Below, in pieces: positions 8,973 through 18,520 of a DNA stretch of 64,000 nt (positions within the stretch are counted from its first letter, which is position 1; each line of letters starts with the position of its first letter). The translations under genes and the position numbers were made by a program. Source of the DNA: Campylobacter ornithocola (GTDB lineage: Bacteria; Campylobacterota; Campylobacteria; Campylobacterales; Campylobacteraceae). Below the pieces are notes generated by a model, which worked only from the letters and a program-made list of their open reading frames with translations, was not told where the DNA came from and searched no databases. The DNA is taken from the NCBI RefSeq assembly GCF_013201605.1, contig NZ_CP053848.1:1550001-1614000 (forward strand), written 5' to 3'.

Positions 8973-11900
8973 TGCACTACTTTGATTCTTTTACTCTCAC
9001 TTAAAGCTCTATAAGCATTATCATACATTGCTTCAGCATAAGCTCCACTCAAAGTATAAACACCTGGGGTAACAGCACTTAATTTCACAAAAAATTCTCT
9101 TGATTCATCAGAATATAAAGGGAAGAAATACATAATCTTATCATCTCTTATATCGACAAAATCATAATAAGAATTTTTTACAAAATCAGGAGTTTCATCA
9201 TTTAAAAGATCATGTACAATCTCCCAACCACTTGGTAAAATCTGGCTTAAAGCTATATTAGAAGTGCCAGGATAGTTTTTATTTGATATTTTTAATTTCA
9301 TATAAAAAATTTGAGAGCTTTTTATAGTACTTTCATCTATTTCATTTCCATTTTCATCATAAAAACTTCTTTCTATATATATACGCTGTGCAAAAGGTTC
9401 AACAATACCTTTTTTAATACCCTCTACTCCAAAATGTACATAAGTATCTTCTTTGGCGTCTATTAAAGCACTGCCTTGATTAAATTCAAATTTAGAAAAA
9501 CTTGCATCAAACTTTTTACTCTCACCGTTAATCTTTACACTTGCATTGATAATTTTGGAAGTTTCATCACTAAAGCTATTTGCTAAAGCATACAAAGCAT
9601 AACCTGTGCTTTGAGTACTAAGCCAAGCATGACCTTCTAAGCTTTTTTTAATATCGTCTAATAACTCATCATTATTTTTACCATAGATTATTTTGTACGC
9701 ATTTGCAATAATAGCTTCATCTCTTAAAAAAGATCCATAAGTATGAGTGTAATTAGCTTTTTCATCAGGCTTTGTACTTAAATTTTTTGCTATATTTAAA
9801 GCTACCTCATCAAAACCTGCTAGCTTATAAGCTGCACTAAGTTGCCAAAGACTTACATTATCTAAGCTTTTTAAATACGCACTATCTTCATAAATAGTAT
9901 TCATTATACTTAAATTTGGCTCTTTAGCTAAGGCTAAAAGATATAAAGAATTTATTCTAATCTCTTTGTTTGTTTGAGTTTGTAAAACATAACGCTTTTG
10001 ATAATCAAGCCATGCTTTAAACATTCCCTCACTTACATAATAACCTCTTTCTTTAGCTAAAATCATAAACATACCAGCATAATTACTCCCCCAAGCATCA
10101 GACTCCTTAAGCCCTTGCCAGTAAGCAAAACCACCATTAGCGGTTTGAAAATTTGCATATTTACTTAATAATGCATTGATATTGTTAATATTTTTCTGTT
10201 CATTTGCTCCTTGATCAAGTTTTTGTAAAAATAGCTGTGGTAAAACTGCTGAAGTGCTTTGCTCTATACATCCATAAGGATAATTTTGCAAGTATTTTAA
10301 TCTATGATTTATATTTAAAATAGGCTTAGAACTCACACTTAAAAATGCTACCGGGTTAATATAATCTTGCATGATTTTAAATTCCATGGAAGTATTTGCA
10401 GGAATTTTAAAAGACCTACCCTCATAAGTAATGGTATTTAGCGCTTTTATATCAATTTGTGTATTTTGAGTATAGGTGTAATCTTTCGCACTTAAACTTA
10501 ACTCTATTTCTTCTACTCCAAGCTTATTAGAATTTACTTTTGCATTAATATAAATATCTTTTGTTTTTTCATTACCAAAATCAATCAAGATTTCATTTTT
10601 TTCAAAATTTATGAGTGAATTTTTTGTTTTTAATTTAAGCTTTGCATTTTTTACATCATCATCTACTTTAAATACTTGCACTAAAAGCTTAAATTCATCA
10701 TCAAACCTTAAAGCCCTTGGCAAAGTTTCAAGCATAACAGCAGGTGCACTAACTTGAATATCCTTATAAGCACTACCAAAACTTGCTGAGTTATTTGCTA
10801 CTGCCATAACTCTAACCGAACCCAAATATGAAGGCATATTAAATTTTAATTTTGCATAACCATTTTCATCACTTTGCACTGGCTCTTGAAACAACACAAC
10901 AGGCTTAAAACGTCTAGCTTTTTCATCATTTTTGCTTTTATTTGCCCTACTTTGTAAGAAAGCATCACCACCCGTAGTTAATACCTTAGAAGCATTAGAG
11001 ATATTTTTAGCAATGATTTTATCATAAGTATCATATATACTCATATTAAAGCGTGTTTTTTGGTAAAAATATCCCCAAATATCTGGGGTTTTAAAAGCAC
11101 TAACATCAAGCAAACCCTCATCTACAATAGCTAGTGTATAAGTATAGCTTTGTTTGTTTTTACTTTGAATTTCTACTTCAAAGTCCTGCTTTGGCATAAT
11201 TTTATCTGGTACTCTTAAATCAAGCTCGATTTTACTTTGCTCATCTACAACACTTAAAGGTACCACGCCAAAAAGCCTTAAGGCTCTATCATTAGTATAT
11301 TGATCATAATCTTGAAGCAAGATCACACTTGCATAAACATTTGGCATATATTCTTTAAGAATAGGAATTTCAACCTTTGTGGTATCTTCGTGTGTGTCTA
11401 TTATAAAGCGTTTTAAAACTTTTGCATTATCATTTAGCGTAATAATAGCTTTTGCACCTTTAACACTTTCAAATTCCACAAAAGCTGTTTCATTTGGCTT
11501 GTATTCTTTTTTATCGCTTTTTATCTTTAAAGAGCTAACTATATCAGCATTACTTGGTGCACCAAAACTACTAATATAAAAAAACTCTCCTGTACTTGTT
11601 TTACTTTGTATGTCTTCAAGCTCTATAAACATTTCACCATGATACTCTTTTGGATCAAACTCTATTTTAACTGGTTTATCTTTACTTAAAATAGTTCCCT
11701 GTGTAACTATTTGTGTGTTTTTATCCTTTTTGAGTGATTTTAAAAAATCATCATAATTATCATAATCCCACCACCACGAATAATCATTTGCATAAATGGT
11801 ATATTTGATCTCTTTGTTTGCAATCAAATTCTCGTTTAAATCACTCACAATGGCTTCAAAATTTATGATAGAACCTGAACTTAAATAACGATTTTTTAAT

Positions 11901-14254
11901 CGTTTTATGCCTACAAAATGTTCATGTAAAACAACTTGTGAATTTACAAGTGCTTCAACTGATCTTGAACCCTTTTCAAAAACTCTAGCCTTTATACTAG
12001 CTTCTAGATTATATGGAGTATTTTTTAAGAAGTCTTTTAGGAAAAATTCTTTTTTTACAAAGCCATTTTCATCTAAAACACCCTCTAGATTATCTTGATA
12101 TTTTTGCTCCAAAACGCTAGGGTTTGAAAAAATATATTCTGGATATTTTGAATTTTTATACTCTTTTTTACTCACAAACAAATCAACTTGGTATTTTAGA
12201 CTACTTGCTGGAGTTCCAAAGAGATATTTTGAGCTAATATTAAAATCTAATCTTTCATTTTCTTTTATACTTTTTGGAGCTTGCAAAGATACTTTTATAC
12301 GATTTGGCACTATATTTTGCACTAAAATTTCTTTATCAAAAATCGTATTTGCAAATTCAATCCTAGCTAAATATACTCCACTTAAAGCTTGTTGATTAAG
12401 TGAAATCTTTTTATAAAAAGTTCCATTACTCAAAGGTTCAAGCTTGATTTTATCTAAAAGTTTTTTATTGCGTGGATCAAAAAAACTTAAAAATATAGGA
12501 TGATTAACAATCCCTTTATCATTTCTTGCAACCATGGTCAAATGTATATCATCACCTGGTCTATATACCCCTCTTTCTGTGTAAATAAATACTTTATTTT
12601 GAGAAGTTAAATCAAAACCATCTACATCAAAACCATCGTATAACAAAGGCGAGCTTAAGCGTAAAATAGAAGCTTGCTTATCTTTTGAAGCAATGATAAA
12701 TAAAGCTTTTGATTCATCTATATCATCAAAAACAACCAAGCCATTATCATCACTCATCTTAGAAGCTAAAACTTGATTGCTTTTACTAATCACATCAACC
12801 TTAACCCCACTCAATGCTTTTTGTGTGGTAAAATTTCTCACATCCACAAAAAGCTTTTTGTTTAAATTTTGAGCGATTAAAGCTATATCTGAAAAAATTA
12901 AATTCTTACTAATCTTTGCTTTTTGATTGAAAAATCTGTATTTCTTCCAACTTTCCATTCCCTCATCAAAAGCATAATCTATATCTTCTTCTTTAAAATA
13001 AAGCTTTACTATAAATACGCCGCTTAAATCTTTCAAACCATCTAATACTATTTCATTTTCTTGCCATTGATTTTTAGTATTTTTAATATCAAAGTCCTTT
13101 TTTAATACTACTTCACTAGTATAATCACTCTCTGAAAAAATATCACTATCATAATCACTTAAATTTTTGGCGCCTTGAAGATTTTTATATCTTAAATATT
13201 CACTTATATTGTTTGAAAACACTTGATAAACTTCTAAATGAATCTTTTTGATATTCATACTTTTAAAAGCTATTTTCTTACTAGCTTTACTAGATAAAAA
13301 TACTCCTTGATTTGTAAAACTTATAGCAGGTTCATAGTCTTTAAAACTTACTTGAGTTTTAAAGTTTTCTTTTGTACTAACATCATCAGTGCTTTTAATC
13401 CCTTGAGCAAGTTGAATTTCATAGGTTTTATTTGGAGAAAAATTACCCATAAGTTTTATTTTGTTTCCAAATGCTAGTGCCTTAAAATCTACCTCAGGGC
13501 TAATAAAAATCAACTCTTTTAAATTTTGATCTTGTGAAATATTTTGAGAAAAAAGCAATTCTATATTTTTATTAACCACATTTGAATTTTGAAAAATAAA
13601 TTCACTCTTTGCAAGTAAAATATACTCTAAATCTACATTTTTTTCCAAACCCAAAATTTCTTTATCTAAAACTACTTTTACATTTGTATTTGTGTTTTTA
13701 ATGCTAAGCGGTTTAGAATATACGCTTGCTATATCACCTTGAATGATGATTGTATCTATTTGAATTTCTTGATTTAATGCTGTAATTTTAATGGCCTTTA
13801 ACAACTCATCCTTATTAAGAGTATAAAAACTTTGAACATTTAAAACCAAAATACTTTCATCATTTGAAATGTTTTGAAAATATCCTTTAATATCTAATTT
13901 TTCAAAAGGAGTTTGTATTTTTAATTGTACTTTTTCATTGGCTATAATATCATTTAAATCTATAAAAATATCATATTTTTTATTTGCTTTTAAAGATGTA
14001 AATATCTTTAATCTTGTAGGTGTTTCAAACTCATATTTTACTTTTATCCTTTGATTGTTAATGACAATCTCTCTTTCTTTTGCAATACCTATTTCTTGAT
14101 TAATGATATTGGTATTAAACTCTACAAAAATACTTTGTGTATTTTCATCAAAACCATAAGCTCTTATAGCAGAACTCTTATCTTCATTTTTAGAACAAGC
14201 AAATAATAAACTTGCAAGTAAAAAAGCAAAAAAACAATGTAAAAACCCTCTCAT
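8969..14254 (-). CDS. yfhM: bacterial alpha-2-macroglobulin, lipoprotein with thioester motif
   Basis: Giant periplasmic lipoprotein (1761 residues) that traps proteases. The N-terminus is a lipoprotein signal with lipobox LLFAC (lipidated C20). The middle consists of successive macroglobulin beta domains, and the thioester domain contains YPYGCIEQST. C1329 and Q1332 form the internal thioester that covalently captures attacking proteases. A complement-like helical toroid follows (for example ANGGFAYWQGLKESDAWGS), then a receptor-binding-like C-terminal domain. Length fits the family (about 1500-1900). It is translationally coupled to pbpC by a 4-base overlap. Confidence 0.95.
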   Translation of the reverse strand: MRGFLHCFFAFLLASLLFACSKNEDKSSAIRAYGFDENTQSIFVEFNTNIINQEIGIAKEREIVINNQRIKVKYEFETPTRLKIFTSLKANKKYDIFIDLNDIIANEKVQLKIQTPFEKLDIKGYFQNISNDESILVLNVQSFYTLNKDELLKAIKITALNQEIQIDTIIIQGDIASVYSKPLSIKNTNTNVKVVLDKEILGLEKNVDLEYILLAKSEFIFQNSNVVNKNIELLFSQNISQDQNLKELIFISPEVDFKALAFGNKIKLMGNFSPNKTYEIQLAQGIKSTDDVSTKENFKTQVSFKDYEPAISFTNQGVFLSSKASKKIAFKSMNIKKIHLEVYQVFSNNISEYLRYKNLQGAKNLSDYDSDIFSESDYTSEVVLKKDFDIKNTKNQWQENEIVLDGLKDLSGVFIVKLYFKEEDIDYAFDEGMESWKKYRFFNQKAKISKNLIFSDIALIAQNLNKKLFVDVRNFTTQKALSGVKVDVISKSNQVLASKMSDDNGLVVFDDIDESKALFIIASKDKQASILRLSSPLLYDGFDVDGFDLTSQNKVFIYTERGVYRPGDDIHLTMVARNDKGIVNHPIFLSFFDPRNKKLLDKIKLEPLSNGTFYKKISLNQQALSGVYLARIEFANTIFDKEILVQNIVPNRIKVSLQAPKSIKENERLDFNISSKYLFGTPASSLKYQVDLFVSKKEYKNSKYPEYIFSNPSVLEQKYQDNLEGVLDENGFVKKEFFLKDFLKNTPYNLEASIKARVFEKGSRSVEALVNSQVVLHEHFVGIKRLKNRYLSSGSIINFEAIVSDLNENLIANKEIKYTIYANDYSWWWDYDNYDDFLKSLKKDKNTQIVTQGTILSKDKPVKIEFDPKEYHGEMFIELEDIQSKTSTGEFFYISSFGAPSNADIVSSLKIKSDKKEYKPNETAFVEFESVKGAKAIITLNDNAKVLKRFIIDTHEDTTKVEIPILKEYMPNVYASVILLQDYDQYTNDRALRLFGVVPLSVVDEQSKIELDLRVPDKIMPKQDFEVEIQSKNKQSYTYTLAIVDEGLLDVSAFKTPDIWGYFYQKTRFNMSIYDTYDKIIAKNISNASKVLTTGGDAFLQSRANKSKNDEKARRFKPVVLFQEPVQSDENGYAKLKFNMPSYLGSVRVMAVANNSASFGSAYKDIQVSAPAVMLETLPRALRFDDEFKLLVQVFKVDDDVKNAKLKLKTKNSLINFEKNEILIDFGNEKTKDIYINAKVNSNKLGVEEIELSLSAKDYTYTQNTQIDIKALNTITYEGRSFKIPANTSMEFKIMQDYINPVAFLSVSSKPILNINHRLKYLQNYPYGCIEQSTSAVLPQLFLQKLDQGANEQKNINNINALLSKYANFQTANGGFAYWQGLKESDAWGSNYAGMFMILAKERGYYVSEGMFKAWLDYQKRYVLQTQTNKEIRINSLYLLALAKEPNLSIMNTIYEDSAYLKSLDNVSLWQLSAAYKLAGFDEVALNIAKNLSTKPDEKANYTHTYGSFLRDEAIIANAYKIIYGKNNDELLDDIKKSLEGHAWLSTQSTGYALYALANSFSDETSKIINASVKINGESKKFDASFSKFEFNQGSALIDAKEDTYVHFGVEGIKKGIVEPFAQRIYIERSFYDENGNEIDESTIKSSQIFYMKLKISNKNYPGTSNIALSQILPSGWEIVHDLLNDETPDFVKNSYYDFVDIRDDKIMYFFPLYSDESREFFVKLSAVTPGVYTLSGAYAEAMYDNAYRALSESKRIKVVQ

Positions 14255-14353
14255 ATGTGCCTCATTTTGTGAATTTCTTAAATTATATCTAAATTCACTC
14301 TTGCTTCACTCAAAAAATTATATAATTCTTACATAAAAAATAAAGGAGATAAA

Positions 14354-14716
14354 ATGAAAAAGAAAATCGCTACATTATTAACAGCTTTAAGCCTTTCAAG
14401 TCTTGCTTATGCAGGTGGAATTTATGGAGTAATCACGGATGTAAATGATGGTGCAAAAACCATTTTAATTGATACTACATACGGAGAAAAAATGAATATC
14501 AAAATTCTACCAAATACAGAAATTGATATGGATGATTGTGGAATTTTCGGTATGGACAAGTATGGTACTTTTAAAGATTTAAAAGTAGGAACTTTTATAG
14601 AAGCTGAAGTTTTCCATGGCTATGCCCAAACTACGCCAAATCCACAAACACCAAACCAAGTTCAAAATATAACCGCCAAAGAAATCAAAATCGAATGCAA
14701 AAAAAGAGCTTATTAA
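14354..14716 (+). CDS. small exported protein, paralog 1 of a tandem pair
   Basis: 120 residues with a clean signal peptide (MKKKIATLLTALSLSSLAYA, cleavage after AYA). The mature part is predicted all-beta and contains IDMDDCGIFGMDKYG and a C-terminal Cys (ECKKRAY). The next gene encodes a relative sharing the order TI-x-I, NT/PQTxID, CGIFG and IIEC...RAY, so the two arose by duplication. The two Cys could form a disulfide in the periplasm. It resembles the OB-fold-like small periplasmic proteins often grouped as DUF5666, but I cannot assign the family firmly. Ribosome site AAAGGAG is 6 bases before the ATG. Confidence 0.85.
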   Translation: MKKKIATLLTALSLSSLAYAGGIYGVITDVNDGAKTILIDTTYGEKMNIKILPNTEIDMDDCGIFGMDKYGTFKDLKVGTFIEAEVFHGYAQTTPNPQTPNQVQNITAKEIKIECKKRAY

Positions 14717-14727
14717 AATTTTTAAGT

Positions 14728-14755
14728 AAAATAACTCCTAAAAAGGAGTTATTTT
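14728..14755 (+). promoter_or_regulatory. hairpin that covers the ribosome binding site of the second paralog (also a possible terminator)
   Basis: Arms AAAATAACTCC (14728-14738) and GGAGTTATTTT (14745-14755) pair perfectly over 11 bp around the loop TAAAAA. The AAGGAG Shine-Dalgarno sequence of the downstream gene sits in the loop and the 3' arm, and its ATG is at 14757, immediately after the stem. The stem has only three G-C pairs and so is marginally stable. The 3' arm ending in TTTT could also act as an intrinsic terminator. Confidence 0.7.
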
Positions 14756-14756
14756 A

Positions 14757-15071
14757 ATGCGTTTTTTTCTTATACTAGCATGTATTAGCACTTTTACATT
14801 TGCTTATAAAGTCCAAGGTATTTTAAAAAATACTACCACACACACAATAAGCATCCAAACAAATTTTGATAATAACTTAGTCATCACTGTATTACCCCAA
14901 ACACATATTGATATTTATAGTTGTGGAATTTTTGGAAGCAATAAAAAACAAGCTAATGTTCAAGATTTGCAAAAAGGTTCTCTTGTAAAAGTAAAAGGAA
15001 GTAAAAATGGGAGTATTATTATTGCAGATAAGATAATAATAGAATGTGATGATCAAAGAAGAGCTTATTAA
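14757..15071 (+). CDS. small exported protein, paralog 2 of a tandem pair
   Basis: 104 residues with a signal peptide (MRFFLILACISTFTFAYK, cleavage around FAY). The mature part has the same core as the preceding gene: NTTTHTISIQT, TVLPQTHIDIYSCGIFG and a C-terminal IIECDDQRRAY, with two Cys in matching places. It lacks the Pro/Thr-rich insertion (YAQTTPNPQTPN) of paralog 1. Function unknown. Its ribosome site is buried in the hairpin described separately. It overlaps the convergent mscS gene by 4 bases at the 3' ends. Confidence 0.83.
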   Translation: MRFFLILACISTFTFAYKVQGILKNTTTHTISIQTNFDNNLVITVLPQTHIDIYSCGIFGSNKKQANVQDLQKGSLVKVKGSKNGSIIIADKIIIECDDQRRAY

Positions 15072-16936
15072 GACAATAACTCTTCTTTGTCTTCTTTATT
15101 AATTTTTTCTATATAAAGACTTTGCGAAGGAAAAGCAAAACTAAGTTTGTTTCTCTCAACAATTTTCATGAGTTCAAGTAAAATACTTTGCCTAGCTGCT
15201 CTAAAACCTGCAGCATCTACCGCTTTAGTATAAAAATACACTTCTATGTCAATAGAGCTAGCACCAAAACCACTCACAGCTACATAAGTACTATTTTTGT
15301 ATCCTTCTAAATCATTTACTGAAACTAAATTTTGTCTATATCTAGCACGCGTTCCTCCATGATTTAGCGCACTATCATCAACTTGTGCTATTAAAGGACT
15401 AGTGGCTAGTAAATATCTTATATCCTCTACACATTGCTCAAGCTGTTCAGGCTTTGCATCGTAAGTTACACCTATAAATAATTTTACATGACGACCAACT
15501 TTTCTCTTGCTCCAATTTTTAATATTTGTCCCCATAATAGTTGAATTTGGTAAAAAAACTAAAGAATTATCAAAAGTTCTGATAGTAGTTTTTCTAAGCC
15601 CAATTTCTACTATAGTTCCTTCTATACCTGAAATTTCTACCCAATCTCCTTGATTAAAACTATTATCAAAAAGCAAAAGTACTGAAGCAAAAAAATTAGC
15701 TATAATATCTTTAGCCGCTAAAGCTACAGCTAAACCGCCTATACCCAAAGATGCGATTAAAGCTGAAATATTAAATCCTAAATGTGCCAAAATAAATAAA
15801 ATAGCTATCACTATAATAATAAAATATAAAATTTTAATAATCAAATTCACTACTTCACGTTTACCGCTTTTTTCAGCTAGTTTTGCTACTATTACCATAC
15901 CATAGCTATCAAAAATACTAATAACTAGCCAGGCAATTAAAACAGCATAAACAATATACAAAATATTGCTAATTCTTATATCAACCGGTGTTGGATAATA
16001 AATAATGGTAAAACAAATTCCTAAAGCATATACAAGTAAAAACCATCCTAAAGGTTTTTGTAGTTTTTCTAAAAAGTGTGTTTTTATTTCAATACTACTT
16101 GAATTTTTATCAAAAATTCTTATTAAGAAAAAATATAAAATTTTTGCAAGATAAAATTTCAAAGAATAAAAAAGTGTAACTACTACAATAGAAATAATAA
16201 TTTTTCCAAGGTTCACTGATTTAATAGAAGTTTTTTCATTAATAAAATTAATAGCATCTTGCAAATCAAGCTCACTAAATAAAAAATTAGTTTCTAATAA
16301 ATTAGCATTATTTCTTAAGTAAACCAGAATTTCATTATAAGATCTTACAGCATTTCTTAAATTATTTTCTTCATTTTCTAAATCTCTAAGTTGTTCTACA
16401 TCATTTATTTTTTCTTTATCTAAAGCAAAGTCAAATGCCATATTTTCCTTTAAGTTATCTATAGTTTTATCAATAATATTTTTGATTTCTTGGCTTTGCG
16501 CTCCTTGTATAAAAATTTTTTCCAACTCAAAAATACATAGGTAAAAATGCTCAGCAGATACTAAATTCAACAATTTAATTTTGTTATTTAAATATTCATA
16601 ATGCCTTTTTTGTTTTTGAGCTTCTTTTGTACTTTTTTCAAGCTGTTCTTTTGTTTTAAGAAAATCCTTTACTTCTTTATTGCTTAGTTTTTGCGATATC
16701 ATTTTTAATGGCACAGCAGTTAAAATAGTATTTTTTTGCTTTTCGATTTCCTTGATATTACCTTGAAAATTACTAAGATTTGCATCATTATTTTTTAAAT
16801 TTTCTAAAGCCCAATTTAACTCTATATAGTTTTGAACTAAAGCAAAAATATTATTCTCATCTTCTAAAACATCTACTTTTTGAGCATTTAAAAAATTTAC
16901 AAATAAAAGTAATAAAACAACCAAAAATTTTCTCAT
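15068..16936 (-). CDS. large MscS-family mechanosensitive channel
   Basis: Inner-membrane tension-gated channel that releases solutes on hypo-osmotic shock. Of its 622 residues, the first roughly 235 form an exported coiled-coil-rich domain after a signal peptide (MRKFLVVLLLLFVNFLNA). Several transmembrane helices follow, and the pore helix and beta domain are recognisable in SALIASLGIGGLAVALAAKD and FDNSFNQGDWVEISGIEGTI (near residues 390-440). The large N-terminal domain puts it in the MscK/YbdG-like size class rather than small MscS. It matches Cj1007c-type genes of C. jejuni. It overlaps canB by 4 bases, so the two are co-transcribed. Confidence 0.93.
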   Translation of the reverse strand: MRKFLVVLLLLFVNFLNAQKVDVLEDENNIFALVQNYIELNWALENLKNNDANLSNFQGNIKEIEKQKNTILTAVPLKMISQKLSNKEVKDFLKTKEQLEKSTKEAQKQKRHYEYLNNKIKLLNLVSAEHFYLCIFELEKIFIQGAQSQEIKNIIDKTIDNLKENMAFDFALDKEKINDVEQLRDLENEENNLRNAVRSYNEILVYLRNNANLLETNFLFSELDLQDAINFINEKTSIKSVNLGKIIISIVVVTLFYSLKFYLAKILYFFLIRIFDKNSSSIEIKTHFLEKLQKPLGWFLLVYALGICFTIIYYPTPVDIRISNILYIVYAVLIAWLVISIFDSYGMVIVAKLAEKSGKREVVNLIIKILYFIIIVIAILFILAHLGFNISALIASLGIGGLAVALAAKDIIANFFASVLLLFDNSFNQGDWVEISGIEGTIVEIGLRKTTIRTFDNSLVFLPNSTIMGTNIKNWSKRKVGRHVKLFIGVTYDAKPEQLEQCVEDIRYLLATSPLIAQVDDSALNHGGTRARYRQNLVSVNDLEGYKNSTYVAVSGFGASSIDIEVYFYTKAVDAAGFRAARQSILLELMKIVERNKLSFAFPSQSLYIEKINKEDKEELLS

Positions 16937-17571
16937 ACTTTTTTTATCCTCTCTTGTATTAAAACAAAATTTTCAAAACTAAAATCATACTCATAAATTT
17001 CACCTGTTTCTATAATATAATACCAAGCATGAAGTTCAATTTCTTTTTTATTTAAAGCTTCTTCAATACCTGGATAAGTTAATAAATTTTGCAAAGAATT
17101 AACCAAATTCATCTTCTCAGTCATCCAAGACCTCATAGCCAAATCATCTTTGGCAACTTTTAAGACTTTATTTTTGATAGGCTCAAGCAAAGTAAGCCAT
17201 TTTCTAACATTTGGCATATTTTTTAAATCATTTTCGTTAGCATACAAAGCTGCACATCCCCCACAATTACTATGTCCGCAGACTATAATATTTTTAATAT
17301 GTAAAGAATTAAAAGCGTATTCAATAGCTGAGGTAGTTGCCAAAAAATCATCTCCTACTCTATAAGGTGGAACAATATTACCTATATTTCTTATAACAAA
17401 AAGCTCTCCTGGACCTGTATTGGTAATTAAATTTGGTATCACTCTTGAATCAGCACAACCTATAAAAAGCGTATGGGGATTTTGTTTATTTTTCAAACTC
17501 TCAAAAAGCTCTGCATGCTCTTTAAAATCTTCTTGCATAAATTTTAAAGCACCTTCAATCAAATCTTTCAA
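16933..17571 (-). CDS. canB: beta-class carbonic anhydrase
   Basis: Cytoplasmic zinc enzyme interconverting CO2 and bicarbonate, important for a capnophilic organism that needs bicarbonate for biosynthesis. 212 residues. The zinc ligands are visible in FIGCADSRVIP (Cys and Asp) and CGHSNCGGC (His and Cys). No signal peptide. C. jejuni has a single beta enzyme of the same length in the same neighbourhood of BI-1/secG/frr/pyrE (Cj0237), which supports the symbol. It is the first gene of a two-gene unit with the MscS-like channel. Confidence 0.95.
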   Translation of the reverse strand: MKDLIEGALKFMQEDFKEHAELFESLKNKQNPHTLFIGCADSRVIPNLITNTGPGELFVIRNIGNIVPPYRVGDDFLATTSAIEYAFNSLHIKNIIVCGHSNCGGCAALYANENDLKNMPNVRKWLTLLEPIKNKVLKVAKDDLAMRSWMTEKMNLVNSLQNLLTYPGIEEALNKKEIELHAWYYIIETGEIYEYDFSFENFVLIQERIKKV

Positions 17572-17717
17572 AAAAGTCCTTTTTTGGTTTTGATTGCAAA
17601 ATTATACTAAATTATTTTTTATATAAATTTATTTTTCATTATATTTTTATACAATTTTAATCTTTTATTTATCTTTTTTTTGTAAATTTTAATTTTAAAA
17701 ATTATTGGAGGATTTTA

Positions 17718-18419
17718 ATGAGTCTTTATGATAGAGATTATTCTAACTCTAAAACTCAAGAATTTGAAGGTTATGCTAGAAGTGATTTAAGCATTTTTAT
17801 AAAACAAACCTATCAGCTTTTTGCTGCTTCGTTATTAGCTGCAACAGCGGGTGCTTATATAGGAATTTTTGCCTTAGCACATCTATTTGCACAATCTCAA
17901 GCAACTTTTTGGATTTTATTTATCGTAGAAATTGGTTTATTGTTTGCATTACAATGGAAAAAAAGAGAAGCTCCGCTTAATTTAATTTTACTTTTTGCTT
18001 TTACTTTTGTTTCAGGACTTACTTTAACACCACTTTTATATTCAGTTTTAGCACTCCCTGCTGGAGCTAGTATCATCGCTCAAGCTTTTGCTTTAACAAC
18101 AGTAGCTTTTGGTGCTTTAAGTGTATTTGCTATGAATACAAAAAAAGACTTTACTATGATGGGAAAAATGCTTTTTGTGGCTTTAATTGTTATCGTAGTG
18201 GCTTCTTTGATTAATATCTTTTTCCAAAGTTCACTTTTAAGTTTAGCTATTTCTGGTATTGGTGCGATTTTATTTTCTTTTTACATTCTTTATGATACTC
18301 AAAACATCATTAGAGGAAACTATGAAACACCAATTGAAGGTGCGGTTGCACTTTATCTTGATTTTATCAATCTTTTTATCTCTCTTCTTAATATTTTAAG
18401 AAGCTTTAATAGTAGATAA
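17718..18419 (+). CDS. Bax inhibitor-1 family membrane protein
   Basis: 233 residues with seven predicted membrane helices after a short cytoplasmic N-terminus (DRDYSNSKTQEFEGYARS). The BI-1/YccA family signature lies in the last helices (FYILYDTQNIIRG and ALYLDFINLFISLLNILR). Bacterial relatives include YccA and YetJ, the latter a pH-sensitive calcium leak channel; the role in Campylobacter is not known. Ribosome site TTGGAGG precedes the ATG. It corresponds to Cj0236c, divergent from canB as in C. jejuni. Confidence 0.92.
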   Translation: MSLYDRDYSNSKTQEFEGYARSDLSIFIKQTYQLFAASLLAATAGAYIGIFALAHLFAQSQATFWILFIVEIGLLFALQWKKREAPLNLILLFAFTFVSGLTLTPLLYSVLALPAGASIIAQAFALTTVAFGALSVFAMNTKKDFTMMGKMLFVALIVIVVASLINIFFQSSLLSLAISGIGAILFSFYILYDTQNIIRGNYETPIEGAVALYLDFINLFISLLNILRSFNSR

Positions 18420-18422
18420 AAT

Positions 18423-18450
18423 TTTGCGAGAAAATTTCTCGCAAATTTCT
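18423..18450 (+). terminator. intrinsic terminator after the BI-1 gene
   Basis: Arms TTTGCGAGAAA and TTTCTCGCAAA form a near-perfect palindrome immediately after the stop codon, followed by a short T-rich stretch. It separates the BI-1 gene from the secG operon. Confidence 0.75.
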
Positions 18451-18520
18451 TTACCTCTTTCAAGTTTTTATCAAACTTTTTAAGTTAAAATATTCATTTT
18501 ATTTTCAACAAGGAAAATTT

